From: Nigrospora sphaerica
Taxonomy: Eukaryota; Ascomycota; Sordariomycetes; Amphisphaeriales; Apiosporaceae
Length of the DNA stretch: 64,000 bases
Direction: 5' to 3'
Assembly (NCBI GenBank): GCA_018287875.1
Contig: JAGVVL010000002.1
Span: 4,464,001-4,528,000 of the forward strand
Shown here: in pieces, positions 26,511 through 44,295 of the stretch
How positions within the stretch are numbered: position 1 is the first letter of the stretch
Layout of the letters: every line of letters begins with the position of its first letter
The notes under the pieces: generated by a model
Database searches by the model: none
What the model was told of the DNA's origin: nothing
Seen by the model: the letters and a program-made list of their open reading frames with translations, nothing else
Position numbers and translations under genes: made by a program

Positions 26511-27710
26511 TATAGAAACTAGGTGACTAATAGCTAAGAGTAGCTAGCAATATATTAATTATATGTCATTATACAGTTTTAGCATTTTTAAGAAGTTGTA
26601 ACTAAGTCACTAGCTAATATTATATACTACACTAGTAATCTTGCCTCTAGTAATACTAAAGATTAAGCTATAAGCTGTAACAGCTGCTATGAAAGCAGTA
26701 ACGAGATAGTAGTAAGCCTAGTTTACCTCGTGGCGGCCGGCAAGAGCACAAGATACTCTTCTTCTTCCTTATCCTCTTTAGGCTTATCGCAACTAAAGAA
26801 AATGGTTTTTAGAATGGCTATGACCCTCTATAAGTTGAACTCGTCGCCGGTCATCACAGCTAGCGCCTACTACGCGTTATCAAAGCTATAACGATATAAT
26901 AAAAAATACTTACTAGCTTATATAGCTTACTACGCTTGTAATAAAGGCGGTATTAGTTTACCGAGGCAGCAAAGAAGACGCACTTGGGTTAAACAAAGTA
27001 TAGGGCGCTAAAAGGCCAATTATCTAGCAGATAACCCTAGCACTGCCGATAAGGCCGGATTGCACTCTCAAGCTAATTATAGTTAAGCTTGCGATTTGAC
27101 GAGAGATGGAAAGCACGTAATATAGTAATAAACGAGACGGTGTTGCAATGTTGAAATATTAGTAAACTAGCATAAAGATGATAGCAACACAATAAAGACG
27201 CGTTAAAACTGCATTTAAAGGATAAAGGCATATTTAAAAGACGATAAGGCGATAGCACTCAATAGCTAAGAAGCCGGTAATGAGATAACAAGGATACTGA
27301 TATGGTGTAGACTGGGGTAAAGGGGAAAGATGATGTATTCCGTCCGTCGGCCACGAAGTGGCTGTCAAGGCAGGAAACTATCTATGGTGCGATATCCCAA
27401 CTAGGTAGGTGGGGTAGCAGGACCCCTCCTTGACAAGGATACCGCACCTTATTACTGTTTACCTACCCCCGCCACGTATTAGATACGCTTTCTATAAAAA
27501 AGAGAGAAAGACTAGGGCTAGACTAGCAGTTAAGATTAATTACTCTAGTTATTTAGCTATTTAGTTACCTAGTTACGGAAACCTTATCTTAGCTTTAAGC
27601 TGCAGCTTCTATTAAAGAGAGGTAGCTCTCCTACTTAATAGTTATAGCACTAATAAGACTAGCAATGCGGCCTAAAGCAGTAAAACGGCTGCCTTAAAAA
27701 AAAGCATAAT
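26511..27710. other. AT-rich DNA with a strong inverted repeat
   Basis: No gene is readable. At 27386-27448 the arms GGTGCGATATCC and GGATACCGCACC can form a hairpin (11 of 12 pairs). TGTCAAGG (27363-27370) and CCTTGACA (27428-27435) form a second inverted pair around it. This GC-rich patch (about 27290-27480) may be an LTR or MITE fragment; the family is unknown. Confidence 0.4.
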
Positions 27711-27923
27711 TATAAGAGAAAAGACGCTAAAAAAGTGCATTTGCAGGCTGGTTATCTAATCTGCGGTATAGATCTATCAGCAGCCTACTAGTAAGAAGCG
27801 AGCGCACTGCTGGCGCCTAAATTAAACTTAAATTCTATAAAAATCAGTCTTTCAATGAAATTAAGCCTGTTCTTTGCTACCCTATACCTAACTACGCCAC
27901 TATGACTTTTTTAAATCTTTATA
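27711..27923 (+). repeat. Repeat family X, copy 3, heavily RIP-mutated
   Basis: It aligns along its whole length with copies 1 and 2 (TATAAGAG ... AATCTTTATAC), but with many C to T and G to A changes. Its right end adjoins a gag-like relic. Confidence 0.7.
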
Positions 27924-27929
27924 CTTTTT

Positions 27930-28340
27930 TTAAAAAAAGCGATTTTAGCTTAATTGGCTTAGTCTGTTCTTCTCGCTTTTGCTAACGTCTTTTTAAAGTT
28001 CACATAGAAAACGTCAAATGTTTATTCTCGAGTTTACTTAGTTTTTTAAGCTTTAAAGTGGCGGTCTTTAAGCTATTCTTATCTATATACTTATTTGTAA
28101 GATACTTAAAAAAGTCTTTTGAGTCGTATGCTTTATCGCTTCCTTTAAATGGAAAGCAAGTGCTTATAAGCGCTTTAAGACCGTTTTTTAAATATAAGTA
28201 GACTACAAACTATTCGTTCTTTTATATACCAATTATCGTTGTATTAGCATTTAGCTTATAGCTTATTAAGGCTTTCTATACTAAGAATTAAGCTTGCTCT
28301 TTTTTAAATTTAAAGAGCTAGAAAAAGACCTTTTGCTTTA
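27930..28340 (-). pseudogene. Degraded retrotransposon Gag-like fragment
   Basis: Translation of the minus strand from about 28155 to 27935 gives FKGSDKAYDSKDFFKYLT, then KLKKLSKLEN and PIKLKSLFL around two stops. The arrangement resembles the capsid part of fungal LTR-retrotransposon Gag proteins (a DFF.YL.N.Y.D pattern followed by short leucine/lysine helices). Upstream sequence to about 28340 is probably the same gene but full of stops. The family cannot be fixed. Confidence 0.4.
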
Positions 28341-29100
28341 GCTGCAGTTTGTGTGCGTGCCTTATAAGGGCTTTGCTTAACTCGGCTTACATCAATAGTA
28401 AGATTAACATGGCTTAATCTTACTGCTGTTAAATCTTTATAAGCTTTTTTTCAAAGTACGCTATTATTTCTTACAACTATTTAGTAAACAGGTTTTTAAG
28501 GAGATTGAGCGCTGGTTATAGAATACCTGCTGCTAAGTCTTGCAAGTTTTTATCTCTTATACCATTATTTATTATATTATTACATTGCATCTTGAAAAAG
28601 CTCTTAAGTTAAGCATACACAGCTCTTAGAAGATATAAGATACGGATAAAGTAATCTAGAGAATATGTAAGAGACTAAGCCTTAAAGCATTATTAAAAGG
28701 ACTAAATGCTGTTTATCTTTTAGATAAAAAAAAGAGAAGTGAATTGATCTTAGAACGCAGGGCGCAGAGTTTTGTGAAGTCTTGCAAGACCGGATTGGAA
28801 CGTTTGAATCAAAACGTTTGGATTGGAACATTTGGATTGAAACGTTTGGATCACTGCTCAGCTCCCCCCTCCTAGGTCTTAACTACTAGTCTGGCGTCCA
28901 AATGAAGAGATTTATTTGGAGCCTCATGTAAGGGGTTTGTGAGACGCTTAAGCTAGATACGCTTGAGCTTATCTCCCTGGTTCTAACCAGAATAAAGCCT
29001 TATACTTTTAACATAGTATAAAAATAAGTCTTATATCTTTAAAAGCATATTTTAAGTGAAAGAAAGCTATATGTGATAGTGTAATAGCTAGGTACGCATT
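28341..29100. other. AT-rich to GC-rich transition, with a short tandem repeat
   Basis: The AT-rich island ends here; composition shifts at about 29050-29150. A GC-richer patch at 28750-28980 contains the tandem repeat listed at 28793-28848 and the small palindrome CTGGTTCTAACCAG near 28978. No gene is readable. Confidence 0.5.
28793..28848 (+). repeat. Tandem repeat, four units of 14 bp
   Basis: The units are GATTGGAACGTTTG, AATCAAAACGTTTG, GATTGGAACATTTG and GATTGAAACGTTTG. Differences are mostly transitions. It lies about 200 bp inside the edge of the AT-rich island. Confidence 0.85.
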
Positions 29101-29628
29101 ACTAAGTAGTACACATGTGTGGTATGGTAGTGGCTGTGCATTGTAAGGTAGTGGCTGAAGATGGCGCAGACCGCATTCGTCAGCTGCCTTAGCTAGTTAC
29201 ACGCGCACGCCCATATGAGGCCGCCCAGTCGCTCGCTGCGTCGGCAAACGAGAGCTGGGTCAACTTCCTCTCCAGCCCCAAGAAGAAAAGGACTCCCTTG
29301 CCTATCTTTCGGCGCAACGGCCTCCCGCTTTACGTCCCTTGATTCTCGACTTTTTCGGCCGCCCGTTTCACACTAGAGGGTCCCTGTCGATACGCTGCCC
29401 GTCGACCCCGTCCTCCCTCCTGGCGCCCCCCTCCCAGCCAATCGACCAACGAGCGATCCGACTGGTCGGTCGCGGGAAATTGCACACAGCAAGCCGGTCG
29501 CCCCCAATACGAGCGAGAGCAGCAGGCGGCGCGAGAAGACCCCGAGAGGAAGAAGGGCGTCTCGGTTAAGGGAGCAAGGAGGCAGGACAAGTGGCAGCGG
29601 GCCGTTGCGGCGCTGTGATTTCCCGAAC
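29101..29628 (+). promoter_or_regulatory. Upstream region of the rhomboid gene
   Basis: GC-rich DNA of normal composition, pyrimidine-rich from about 29260 to 29420, between the repeat island and the first gene. It should contain the promoter and 5' untranslated leader. I see no convincing TATA box, and no ATG in frame with the gene. Confidence 0.4.
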
Positions 29629-31251
29629 ATGGCCTCCCACGACTACTACAACGACCCGGCCTCGTCGCGGCCGTACTACGGCGCCTACGACCCGACCTCC
29701 TCGCATCAGCCGCCGGCATCCTCGTCAGCCGTGTCGTCTTCGTACCCGCCCTCGTACACGACGCAGCCGCCGTCGGCGCATCCCGACCGTCCCGCTGCCT
29801 CGACGGGGCCGTCGCCCTTCGATTCCGTCTTCGACGACCACGTCTACCCAACGGGCCCACACGGCGCCATGGGCACCGCCCAGCAGCACAGCTTCGCCCA
29901 GGACACGAGCTACCACAGCGCCGGCCCCGGCGACGTGTCGCCCCAGGGCGATGACATACCGCTGCGGAACCAGGCGGCGCCGAACAAGCACAACAACGGC
30001 GCCACCGGCGTCGTCGCCATGGACTCGACCGACCACGTCTACGACGCCGAGGGCGGCCCGTCGGGCGCAAGGGCGGGACCGCGGCCGCGCGGCAAGGGCC
30101 TCCTGGGCTTTGGCGAGCTGGGCATGGCGGGCGCCGAGAAGCGGCGGATCCCCTTCATGGTCTACTTGCTCACGGCCGTCCAGGTCGGCGTCTTCATCGG
30201 CGAGATGGTCAAGGCGGCCAAGCTCACGGGCACGCCCATCCAGACGCAGCCGCAGTTCAACCCCATGATCGGGCCTTCGCAGTACGTCATCATCAACATG
30301 GGCTCCCGCTTCGTCGCCTGCATGCACGACGTGCCTGGCACGCGCGACATACCCTGGCCGTGTCCCAACAGCGTCTCGGCCGACCCCAAGGACCCCATGA
30401 ACCAGTGCGACCTGTCGGAGCTCTGCGGCTTCGGCGGTTTCGAGGCCAACGAGACGCCCGACCAGTGGTGGCGCTTCATCGTGCCCGTCTTCATGCACGC
30501 CGGCCTCGTCCACATCGGCTTCAACCTGCTGCTGCAGCTGACGCTCGGCACCGAGATCGAGCGGGCCATCGGCGCCGTCCGCTTCTTCCTCGTCTACATG
30601 AGCTCGGGCATCTTCGGCTTCATCCTGGGCGGCAACTTCGCCGCCACCGGCATCTCGTCCACCGGTGGCTCCGGTGCCCTCTTCGGCATAATCGCCCTGA
30701 CCCTGTTGGACCTGCTCTACTCGTGGAAAGAACGCCGGAACCCCGTCAAGGAGCTCCTTTGGATCTTTGTCGAGGTCGCCATCTCCTTTGTTCTCGGCCT
30801 GCTCCCCGGCCTCGACAACTTCTCCCACATCGGCGGCTTCCTCATGGGCCTCTGCCTGGGCGTCTGCGTGCTGCACTCGCCCAATGCCCTCCGGGAGAAG
30901 ATTGGCGAGGACCACTTCGCCGGCGCCTCGTACGCGAGCGTCAACGGCGGCGTCACAAGCGTCGCATTCCCGCCCTTCCTGAGGAACCCGGTGGGCTTCT
31001 TCAAGGGCAGGCGCCCCCTCTGGTGGGCCTGGTGGCTGGTGCGCGCTGCCTTTCTCATCACCACCATTGTCGTCTTCAGCGTGCTGCTGAACAACTTTTA
31101 CGTCAGCCACAACACGTGCAGCTGGTGCAAGTACCTGAGCTGTATTGTAAGTCGCCCCCGTGCCGTCTCGATGCTGCGCTTCGCTAACATGCAGGACCGC
31201 CAGAATGTCAACGGCTGGTGCGACATTGGCAACATCGGCGCGCACACGTAG
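29629..31251 (+). CDS. Rhomboid-family intramembrane serine protease
   Basis: This is a polytopic membrane protease of family S54, which cleaves substrates inside the bilayer with a Ser-His dyad. The N-terminal 175 or so residues are a Ser/Pro/Tyr-rich cytosolic tail. The first membrane segment starts after RRIPF (about residue 178). The rhomboid core follows, with MHAGLVHIGFN, catalytic Ser348 in GGSGALFG and His400 in FSHIGGF. The cysteine-rich end (CSWCKYLSC...WCDIG) is typical of fungal members. ATG 29629 is the first ATG in frame. A 48-bp in-frame intron is likely at 31147-31194 (GTAAGT ... GCTAAC ... GCAG), giving 524 residues; unspliced it would still be open (540). The substrate and the organelle are unknown. 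Confidence 0.9.
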   Translation: MASHDYYNDPASSRPYYGAYDPTSSHQPPASSSAVSSSYPPSYTTQPPSAHPDRPAASTGPSPFDSVFDDHVYPTGPHGAMGTAQQHSFAQDTSYHSAGPGDVSPQGDDIPLRNQAAPNKHNNGATGVVAMDSTDHVYDAEGGPSGARAGPRPRGKGLLGFGELGMAGAEKRRIPFMVYLLTAVQVGVFIGEMVKAAKLTGTPIQTQPQFNPMIGPSQYVIINMGSRFVACMHDVPGTRDIPWPCPNSVSADPKDPMNQCDLSELCGFGGFEANETPDQWWRFIVPVFMHAGLVHIGFNLLLQLTLGTEIERAIGAVRFFLVYMSSGIFGFILGGNFAATGISSTGGSGALFGIIALTLLDLLYSWKERRNPVKELLWIFVEVAISFVLGLLPGLDNFSHIGGFLMGLCLGVCVLHSPNALREKIGEDHFAGASYASVNGGVTSVAFPPFLRNPVGFFKGRRPLWWAWWLVRAAFLITTIVVFSVLLNNFYVSHNTCSWCKYLSCIVSRPRAVSMLRFANMQDRQNVNGWCDIGNIGAHT

Positions 31252-31658
31252 ATAGGATACATCTTGCTCGTCTTGGGGCTGCCGCGCCCGATCAAGTAAA
31301 CCCCCGTTAATCGATCCCTGGCATTGGCTTCCGTCAATCAATCTCTGGCGTTGGCTTCCGACTTTACCTCACTCTGCCGCCTCGTGTGGCCAGCGTGTGC
31401 CCCCAAAAGTCGTACGTCGCCAGGCATGCGCTTGGTGCGTGGAATGGCTGATCACCCTGGCGCGGGAGGGAAATGGCACCCGAAACACCCTCAATTGCGT
31501 GGCAGACCATGTATTTATTGCGACGACCTATCAAGAAAAGCTCTACCCCCGTGTGTGCGCGTTGCGCTCTGGGCACTCTGCTGGTATCATCCCTCCTCCG
31601 CCTCCTTCCGCACTCCCTTCGGTTCAGCTAGGTATCGTGATTGCAGTGCTTCGCGCAT
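31252..31658. other. Intergenic region between converging genes
   Basis: This is the 3' region of the rhomboid gene and of the small gene on the other strand. A 26-bp near-duplication (TCTGGCGTTGGCTTCCG type) lies at 31316-31360. Nothing else is recognised. Confidence 0.5.
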
Positions 31659-32027
31659 CTAGTGGGTAACGTGGTCTTGGTTGCGCTGGGATGTCGGGTC
31701 CGTCACCGGCTGACCCGTTGCTTTCTCCCGCAATCCGCTGCCCACGGGCAGGTGGCCGTGCTTGGCGCCCAAACGCTGGTCCTCGGCTTGCATCTTCTCG
31801 AGTCCCGCCTGCTGCATCTCGGGTTTGAACAGAACAGCGCCGGCAACGGCTTGGGCGGATCCCGAGGCCATGTTCATGGTGCCGTGGAGGTCACCCTTGA
31901 GTCTCTCGCCCAGGCTAGCGTCGGGGCGCGCAGAGGGGTCCGAGGTGACCACCGTATCGCCCGAGGGCGTTGTGTTGGCCGTGCTGCCGTCGGGTCGGAC
32001 TTCGCCGTCGGCTTTGACGATGCCCAT
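31659..32027 (-). CDS. Small hydrophilic conserved-type protein
   Basis: A 122-residue open frame from ATG 32027. The same frame is open for ten more codons upstream but with no earlier ATG. The protein is hydrophilic, rich in Gly, Asp, Thr and Gln, without membrane segments or a signal peptide. A central part (LGERLKGDLHGTMNMASGSA) and a charged helix (KPEMQQAGLEKMQAEDQR) suggest an amphipathic stress-type protein, loosely like CsbD/Hmp1-type small fungal proteins; that resemblance is weak. It is uninterrupted by introns. It lies tail to tail with the rhomboid gene, 407 bp apart, and upstream of the transporter's 3' end. No function is assigned. Confidence 0.6.
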   Translation of the reverse strand: MGIVKADGEVRPDGSTANTTPSGDTVVTSDPSARPDASLGERLKGDLHGTMNMASGSAQAVAGAVLFKPEMQQAGLEKMQAEDQRLGAKHGHLPVGSGLREKATGQPVTDPTSQRNQDHVTH

Positions 32028-32575
32028 TGCGGATAGATGGCGAGAATCGAAAGTCACGGGGCGGAAGGAGGGCTAGGGCGTCGAAATAAGGTTGTTCCGG
32101 GAAGAGCAGTGCGTTTCGTTCGTACTGAAGGCGGAGGGAAAGAAAAGGTAAGAGGCGGGAGGAGCGCATACAATCAGGAAAGGGCGGCTGCAGTACAAAT
32201 ACACGACATGCCCAAAACAGCCTTAGCCGCGATGACGTAGTGGTTCAGTGACATCACCTCGAGTACCGGTACCTCCCGCCCAACCCTACGGCCGTTCGCT
32301 ACAGATGCTGCACACCCGCGTAAGGAGCAGAAGTAAGAGGTTCTCTCCATGAAACAGCGTGGTTCCCGACATGCATAATATGTATAGCTGTCCCCCCCAC
32401 CGGGCTTGCTGGCTGCCGCTGTAAGTGCAGAAGACTTGGCACGTGGATCCAGCTTTGCTCACTATCCGGTACGAAGCGGCGCTCGCTGCCTCTTGCTGCG
32501 TCGCCTCGTCAAGGCGGCTGTCTCTTGCGGGCCGACGCGGGAAATGCCCATGCCTACCACCGCTTCACCCTCCCC
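32028..32575. other. Intergenic region, nothing recognised
   Basis: Upstream region of the small gene and 3' flank of the transporter gene. I see no further gene, only short unsupported frames. Confidence 0.5.
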
Positions 32576-34999
32576 TCACTGGGATGATGATGCGAACTTA
32601 CTGCGCCGCCGAAGTGTCTTGCCGTACCGGAAAAACAAGTACGGGAAGGGCAGCATGACCACCGTCAGGAAGGCCAACACGCTCGACCCCCACTGGTAGC
32701 CCAGGGAACCGTACATCTGCAGGCCGAACAGAGGAAAAGCAGCTTCCGAAGTGGACCCAGTTAGCACAACATAACAACGCCCGCCGGAGTGGGGGGCCCT
32801 GTGTTCAGCTCACCTGCGAGAGTGCACCTAGTGAAGGCATTGGCAGCCATGGCGGACGCGGCGTAGTGCGGATAGGCGTCGACAAGGAAGGTGAATATGC
32901 CCGTGAATACCAGCAACGTTCTGCACGCGCCGGGGTCAGCGAACCCGACCGACCTACTCACCACGCCACCCTCGCCCATGGCCAAGCAAACAAACTTACC
33001 CCATGCCGAATAGGCCAGAACCTATGATGGGCACGATCCAGGGCACAGTGGGATACGTCGTCCACGCGAATATGAAGAGACCCACGGGTACCAAGACGGC
33101 CCTACGACGACGGGCAATCGGTTAGTGCGACGGACGAAACGACGTGTCAGCATAGCCAATACGCACCCCGCTACGGCTGGCGGCAGTCTGAACTCGGGCT
33201 CGGGCTGGTCCCCGTTCTCTCTCAGTAGCCGGGCGTTGACGCGGGACCACACGGGATCCGTTGCCGAGCCCGCGACCATGCCCACGAGGATGCCCAGGAA
33301 GGCGACGCCCGTTTGCCACAGGTTGAACCCGTATACATCGCCGAAGATGTTGTGAAAGGCTCCGAAGAAGAGGTAGAGAATGCCCAGCAGTATGGCCGAG
33401 AAGAGGCAGAGCATAAGGCACATCGGCTCCCATAGCAGTAGCTGGAACGGCCGGAGGAGAGAAAGACCCACGGCCCTCGCCATAGACTTCTCCGTTTTCT
33501 CCATGGCTGCCTTCCACCGCTCGTCTCCCGTCTCCTGCCTACGGGCCCGGGCCTTGTCTCGCAGTTTGATAGGATCTGCCAGCATGGGTCGAGTAAGCAA
33601 GCTACTCTCACCCGCCCACCCGCCCCCCCAAACCCGAACGGGGTGGTATTGCGGTCGGGCGAGCCTAATACACACGGAACCACGGGTCGCAACTCACGGT
33701 ACGTTTCAGGCGCCAGAAGCAAGATGGCGGCCCAGAGGCCGAAAGCCCACATGATCATGACCTGAGATGGCTGTTCAGCGGCGAAGGCCGAGGGGGCCTT
33801 CGTAAGAGACTTACGTAGTATGTCCATCTCCAGTTGGTATTATAATTGATGAAGCCGCCAAGCAGGGGCCCGAGGCTCGGTCCTGTTATCGCATCAGCTC
33901 GCCTCGCCGCCACGCCGGCGGGGCGCTCGTGGCACAGCAAGGCTTACCAATGAATGGACTGAGGGCTACGATGGTCATGGGGCCCTGGATGGCATCCCGA
34001 GTGAAGATATCCGAGACGGTCCCGCCGGCAACGCTGAGGAACGAGCTGCCTGCGAAACCGCAGAAAAAACGCGTCTGGAACGGAAGACCAGGTATCGTCA
34101 GTACGATGTAACCGAGGCAGGTGAAAAAACGACGGCAATACGAGCGGTCGGGTCGAGCGGCTGACGCCAAGGACTTACGACGATAATGGTCTCGGCATTC
34201 GGGGCCACGGCGGATGGGATGAGCCAGATTAAAAACATGGTCCTGGTACGCCTCCGTGTCAGCCCCCCACGGCCCGCGGGGAAAGGCGGAGAGACGGGAG
34301 CGCGCGGCTTACCACGAAGAGAGGTAGATGGGCCGACGGCCGAAGAACTCGCTGAGGGGGCTCATCAGCAGCGGGCCGAGCGCGACTGCATTGTCGGCGC
34401 CTCGTCAGTAACTTGCCTCAGGGTGATAGGTACGCGGCGCCAGACGCGAGACTTACTTCCCAGCACAAATGTCGAGAGGCCGACGGTGCCAACAATGGTG
34501 GACATGTGAAATTCGGGGTTCATCTGCTCGTAGGTGGTGGTGTATATTGAACTGGCCGCAGTGCTGGCAACATGACTGTCAGCACACGGGTCGAGGCCAT
34601 TAACCCAGGGGCCCGGCCACTGGGCCGCAACCCGAGACGGCCGGGGCAGACTTACACGCAAAGGCTACAGATGCCCACAATCACAACCAAGGCCCATTTA
34701 TGTAGCAACGACATGCTCCGCGGACACAGCGGGTCATGGTCGCCGTCCCAGATAACCTCGAAAGGGTCCTTCTGCACGGCACCCGGCCCGTCGGGGTCGC
34801 TCGACCCGTCCGTCTCGTCGGCCACGCCGTGGCCGTTGTTGGACCGGATCCGCCGCATCGAAGTCGACGACGGCAACGTATTCACCGACTCGGCCCTCCG
34901 CAGGACCCGTCCGCGCCCGCTGGCGGGCGTCTGGAGGGGCTCGTACTGCGTATGCCCGCTTGCGCTTCGCGCATCGCGATCCTTCTCCTCCTCGTCCAT
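32576..34999 (-). CDS. Major facilitator superfamily transporter, DHA1 type
   Basis: A probable plasma-membrane proton antiporter for drugs or polyamines. Eleven exons: 34999-34656, 34575-34457, 34385-34313, 34242-34179, 34074-33948, 33882-33815, 33761-33698, 33575-33167, 33101-33000, 32920-32814, 32742-32576. They join to 1,644 nt, 547 residues, all with GT-AG introns of 53-122 bp. A hydrophilic N-terminus of about 90 residues precedes [13 protein letters not shown] and the first helix. Family motifs follow: [29 protein letters not shown] (motif A), [34 protein letters not shown] and APETY before the long central loop (about residues 275-330). The second half has [13 protein letters not shown] and [19 protein letters not shown]. 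The family relation is confident; the substrate is not known. Confidence 0.9.
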
Positions 35000-41768
<6,769 letters not shown>

Positions 41769-44295
41769 ACCTGCCTTCCGGCGATGAGCTTGTAACCCAT
41801 AGCGGTTTGTGGGTGCTCTGAAGTGCCTGCTTGCTTAGATAGGGCGTAGTGCCTACACAAACGAGAAACAATAAAGTACCGTTTTTCGTGTGTACATACA
41901 AGGCTGCCCATTCGTTTGTTCGTTCATGTGTTTGTCCGGCCCGCCTACGCAACATGGGCGCCGCGGGAGGGGGTGTGGTGATTGAATGCGGCCGGACTCC
42001 TGCTATTCTTGGAAACCGGCCTGGCCAGACCGTTTCCGCATACTCGACAGGGGCTTCCGGCGCGTTCCTGTTTCCCAGTTTCCGTTCTTACCGAGATCCG
42101 CTGGTAACCCAGGTTTTTACTTTGCGGGTGCTAGATGTGGCAAATGGCCCGATCTCGGCCGGGACATTGGGTCGTATGTGCGGCCTACTCAGTACGCAGC
42201 ATGGGACCCGGAAGCGCAGAGGGGAGTGCCGGGCCATGATGTAAGTGAAGCGCCAAGGAGCTTCTCCTCCTCCAGCCGCGCGGGCAGGTAGCGCACGCGC
42301 TGCGTCTTGACGTCGACGGGGGCAGGTAGCGCACGCATTGCTTCTTGACGTCGACCGGGGCGGGGAAAGAAGCCGTGTCAAGTCGGTTTGGCCATGTCAC
42401 CGCGCCGGCCTCGCTGGCGTCGGCAGGGTGTGCCAAGCAGCCAAAGGCGGACCGCCTGGCACAGTTTTGAGTGTAGCGGAAGGGTACTGACGAATAAGTC
42501 GCCAAGCATGCATCGTATTCACCTAGTTGTAGGCGGGCCCGGGGAACGCGGGACGACTCGGTGGTGGGTTGTGTGGGTGGGCGCGCAAGGGGGGGGCGGC
42601 CAAGCAAGCGCGAGGGGAGACATACGCACGTACCTAGGGAGGGGAAGCATACGTACCTTAGGAGGGAAGACATACGTATGTACCTAGGTAGTTGCAGGCT
42701 TGTCCTTGGTGGATCGTAGCTGGGCCCGGAAGACCCGGAGCCGGCACCGTCCCCGTCTGTTGCCGGAGAGCCAGCCCCGAGAAAATAAAGGGCTAACGGG
42801 CGCTTCTCCTCCTGACTCGGTGGGGACCCTAGCCCAGCCGCTGCACGGCGCGTAAGGACGAAAACCCGCAGGTATCAGGCTTGCAGAGCCCAAATAGGAC
42901 GCAGGGGAACCGTGGTGGTGGTGGTGGTGATGGTGGTAATGACGTAACAGTAGCATTGGGAGCCACAATGCGACAGTAACTAAAGCGGGCAGGGAGTTCA
43001 CAGGCCCCCACCGACCCTTCCGCCAAAACAATCTTCGGGGGCTGGAAGGGCGTGCGTGCAGCATGTGTTGTGCGCACGCATATCTATGTGTAAAGTATGT
43101 TGTGTCTTATGTGTGCGTGAGGAAACATAATGTCAAGTACGAGAACTGCCCATCATTTGACGGGGAGCACCGCGACCAAATCACGATGGTAAATGCATAC
43201 GGGTGATGGGGAAAAATTCGCTGGAGTAAGCTGATGGATGCAGATGGACACTGGAAGGGCTTTGCGACGCTGGAAAATTGATCTCATCATCGTCGTACAT
43301 TAACTGTTAACATGTAATAGTTCTTTTAGCTCATTTCTTCCGCTGCCCGCTTCGAATCTTTCCATGGTCGTTCAATCATACATTGGCCCCGCCTTTTTTC
43401 TCTATCGCGGTGTGCGTGGAAGCACCCTGGTACAAAATCGGTACAGTACAGAGCGACTGACGTCAGCCGCCGCCAAACATGGTACATGCGCGCGATTAAA
43501 GATATTACATCGAGGGGGGTTGGGGAGGAAAAGGCCGCTCTCGGCGCCCAAAGGCACGACTCCATCCAAGGACACGCCGTAGTAAACCCTTCCGGAAAGG
43601 CTTACCGGTCTGGCCGGAACCCCAAAGTCTATAATAGCCGGATGCACACGATGGTGGTAGTGGTGGTGGTGTTGGTGGTGGGGAAGTACAGGTACAGGGA
43701 GAATGGAACGACAACCGGAACGCCCGCTAAAGCCAACAAGAAACCAAATCGATAAAGCAAAGAAGAACAAGCTGGCCTGAATGGGAAAGGAGGTGCGACA
43801 GGATGCGGTCGGATGTGGCAGGATGACGCGGGGATGGCCATCATCGTTGTTCATGGGACCGGCCACGGACGACACGACACATGGATCTCGAGAGGGCCGT
43901 GGGACGAGCTGCGGGCGATGATGTAGGTGGTGATGCCGTCTGCGCCTTGGCGATTCAGGCCGTCGGGCGCTTGACGTCAGTGCAACCGTCATGCCACCAA
44001 TGGGAGGGGCGCCCCCAAACGAGGAGGCGCTCCAAAAAGACCCTGAAGCAGGTGCGGCAGGGCTTGTGCAGACCCTGCGCAGGTCGCCCATCCCTACCGC
44101 TTGCGGCCTAGCGCGCCCTGACGGCCTGCAGCGTCTGCACGAGACCCTGCATATTGACATTGGACCGAAAATCAGGGTCCTCGGTGCGCCAGGCCCACTC
44201 CATCCACCGTCATGGATGACGACCCTGCGCAGCGGGCGCCTGCGAGGGCTCCCGCGCTTGTTTGCTGGCTCTCGACGGAAAACGCTGGCCCTGCT
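41769..44295. other. Intergenic region between converging genes, with tandem repeats
   Basis: The 3' flanks of AROM and the zinc-finger gene. No gene is supported. A 38-bp unit (GGGCAGGTAGCGCACGC...) is repeated twice at 42282-42358. A 23-25 bp unit with CATACG.TACCTAGG is repeated three times at 42619-42690. GGT-rich runs occur at 42911-42940 and 43651-43680, the latter probably in the 3' UTR of the zinc-finger gene. Confidence 0.5.

Noticed and set aside
28793..28848. Tandem repeat considered as a CRISPR array
   Set aside because: The units are directly adjacent without spacers, and the genome is eukaryotic.
29725..31341. 538-codon open frame antisense to the rhomboid gene
   Set aside because: It is produced by GC-rich codon bias of the sense gene, matches no family, and the sense frame has clear protease motifs.
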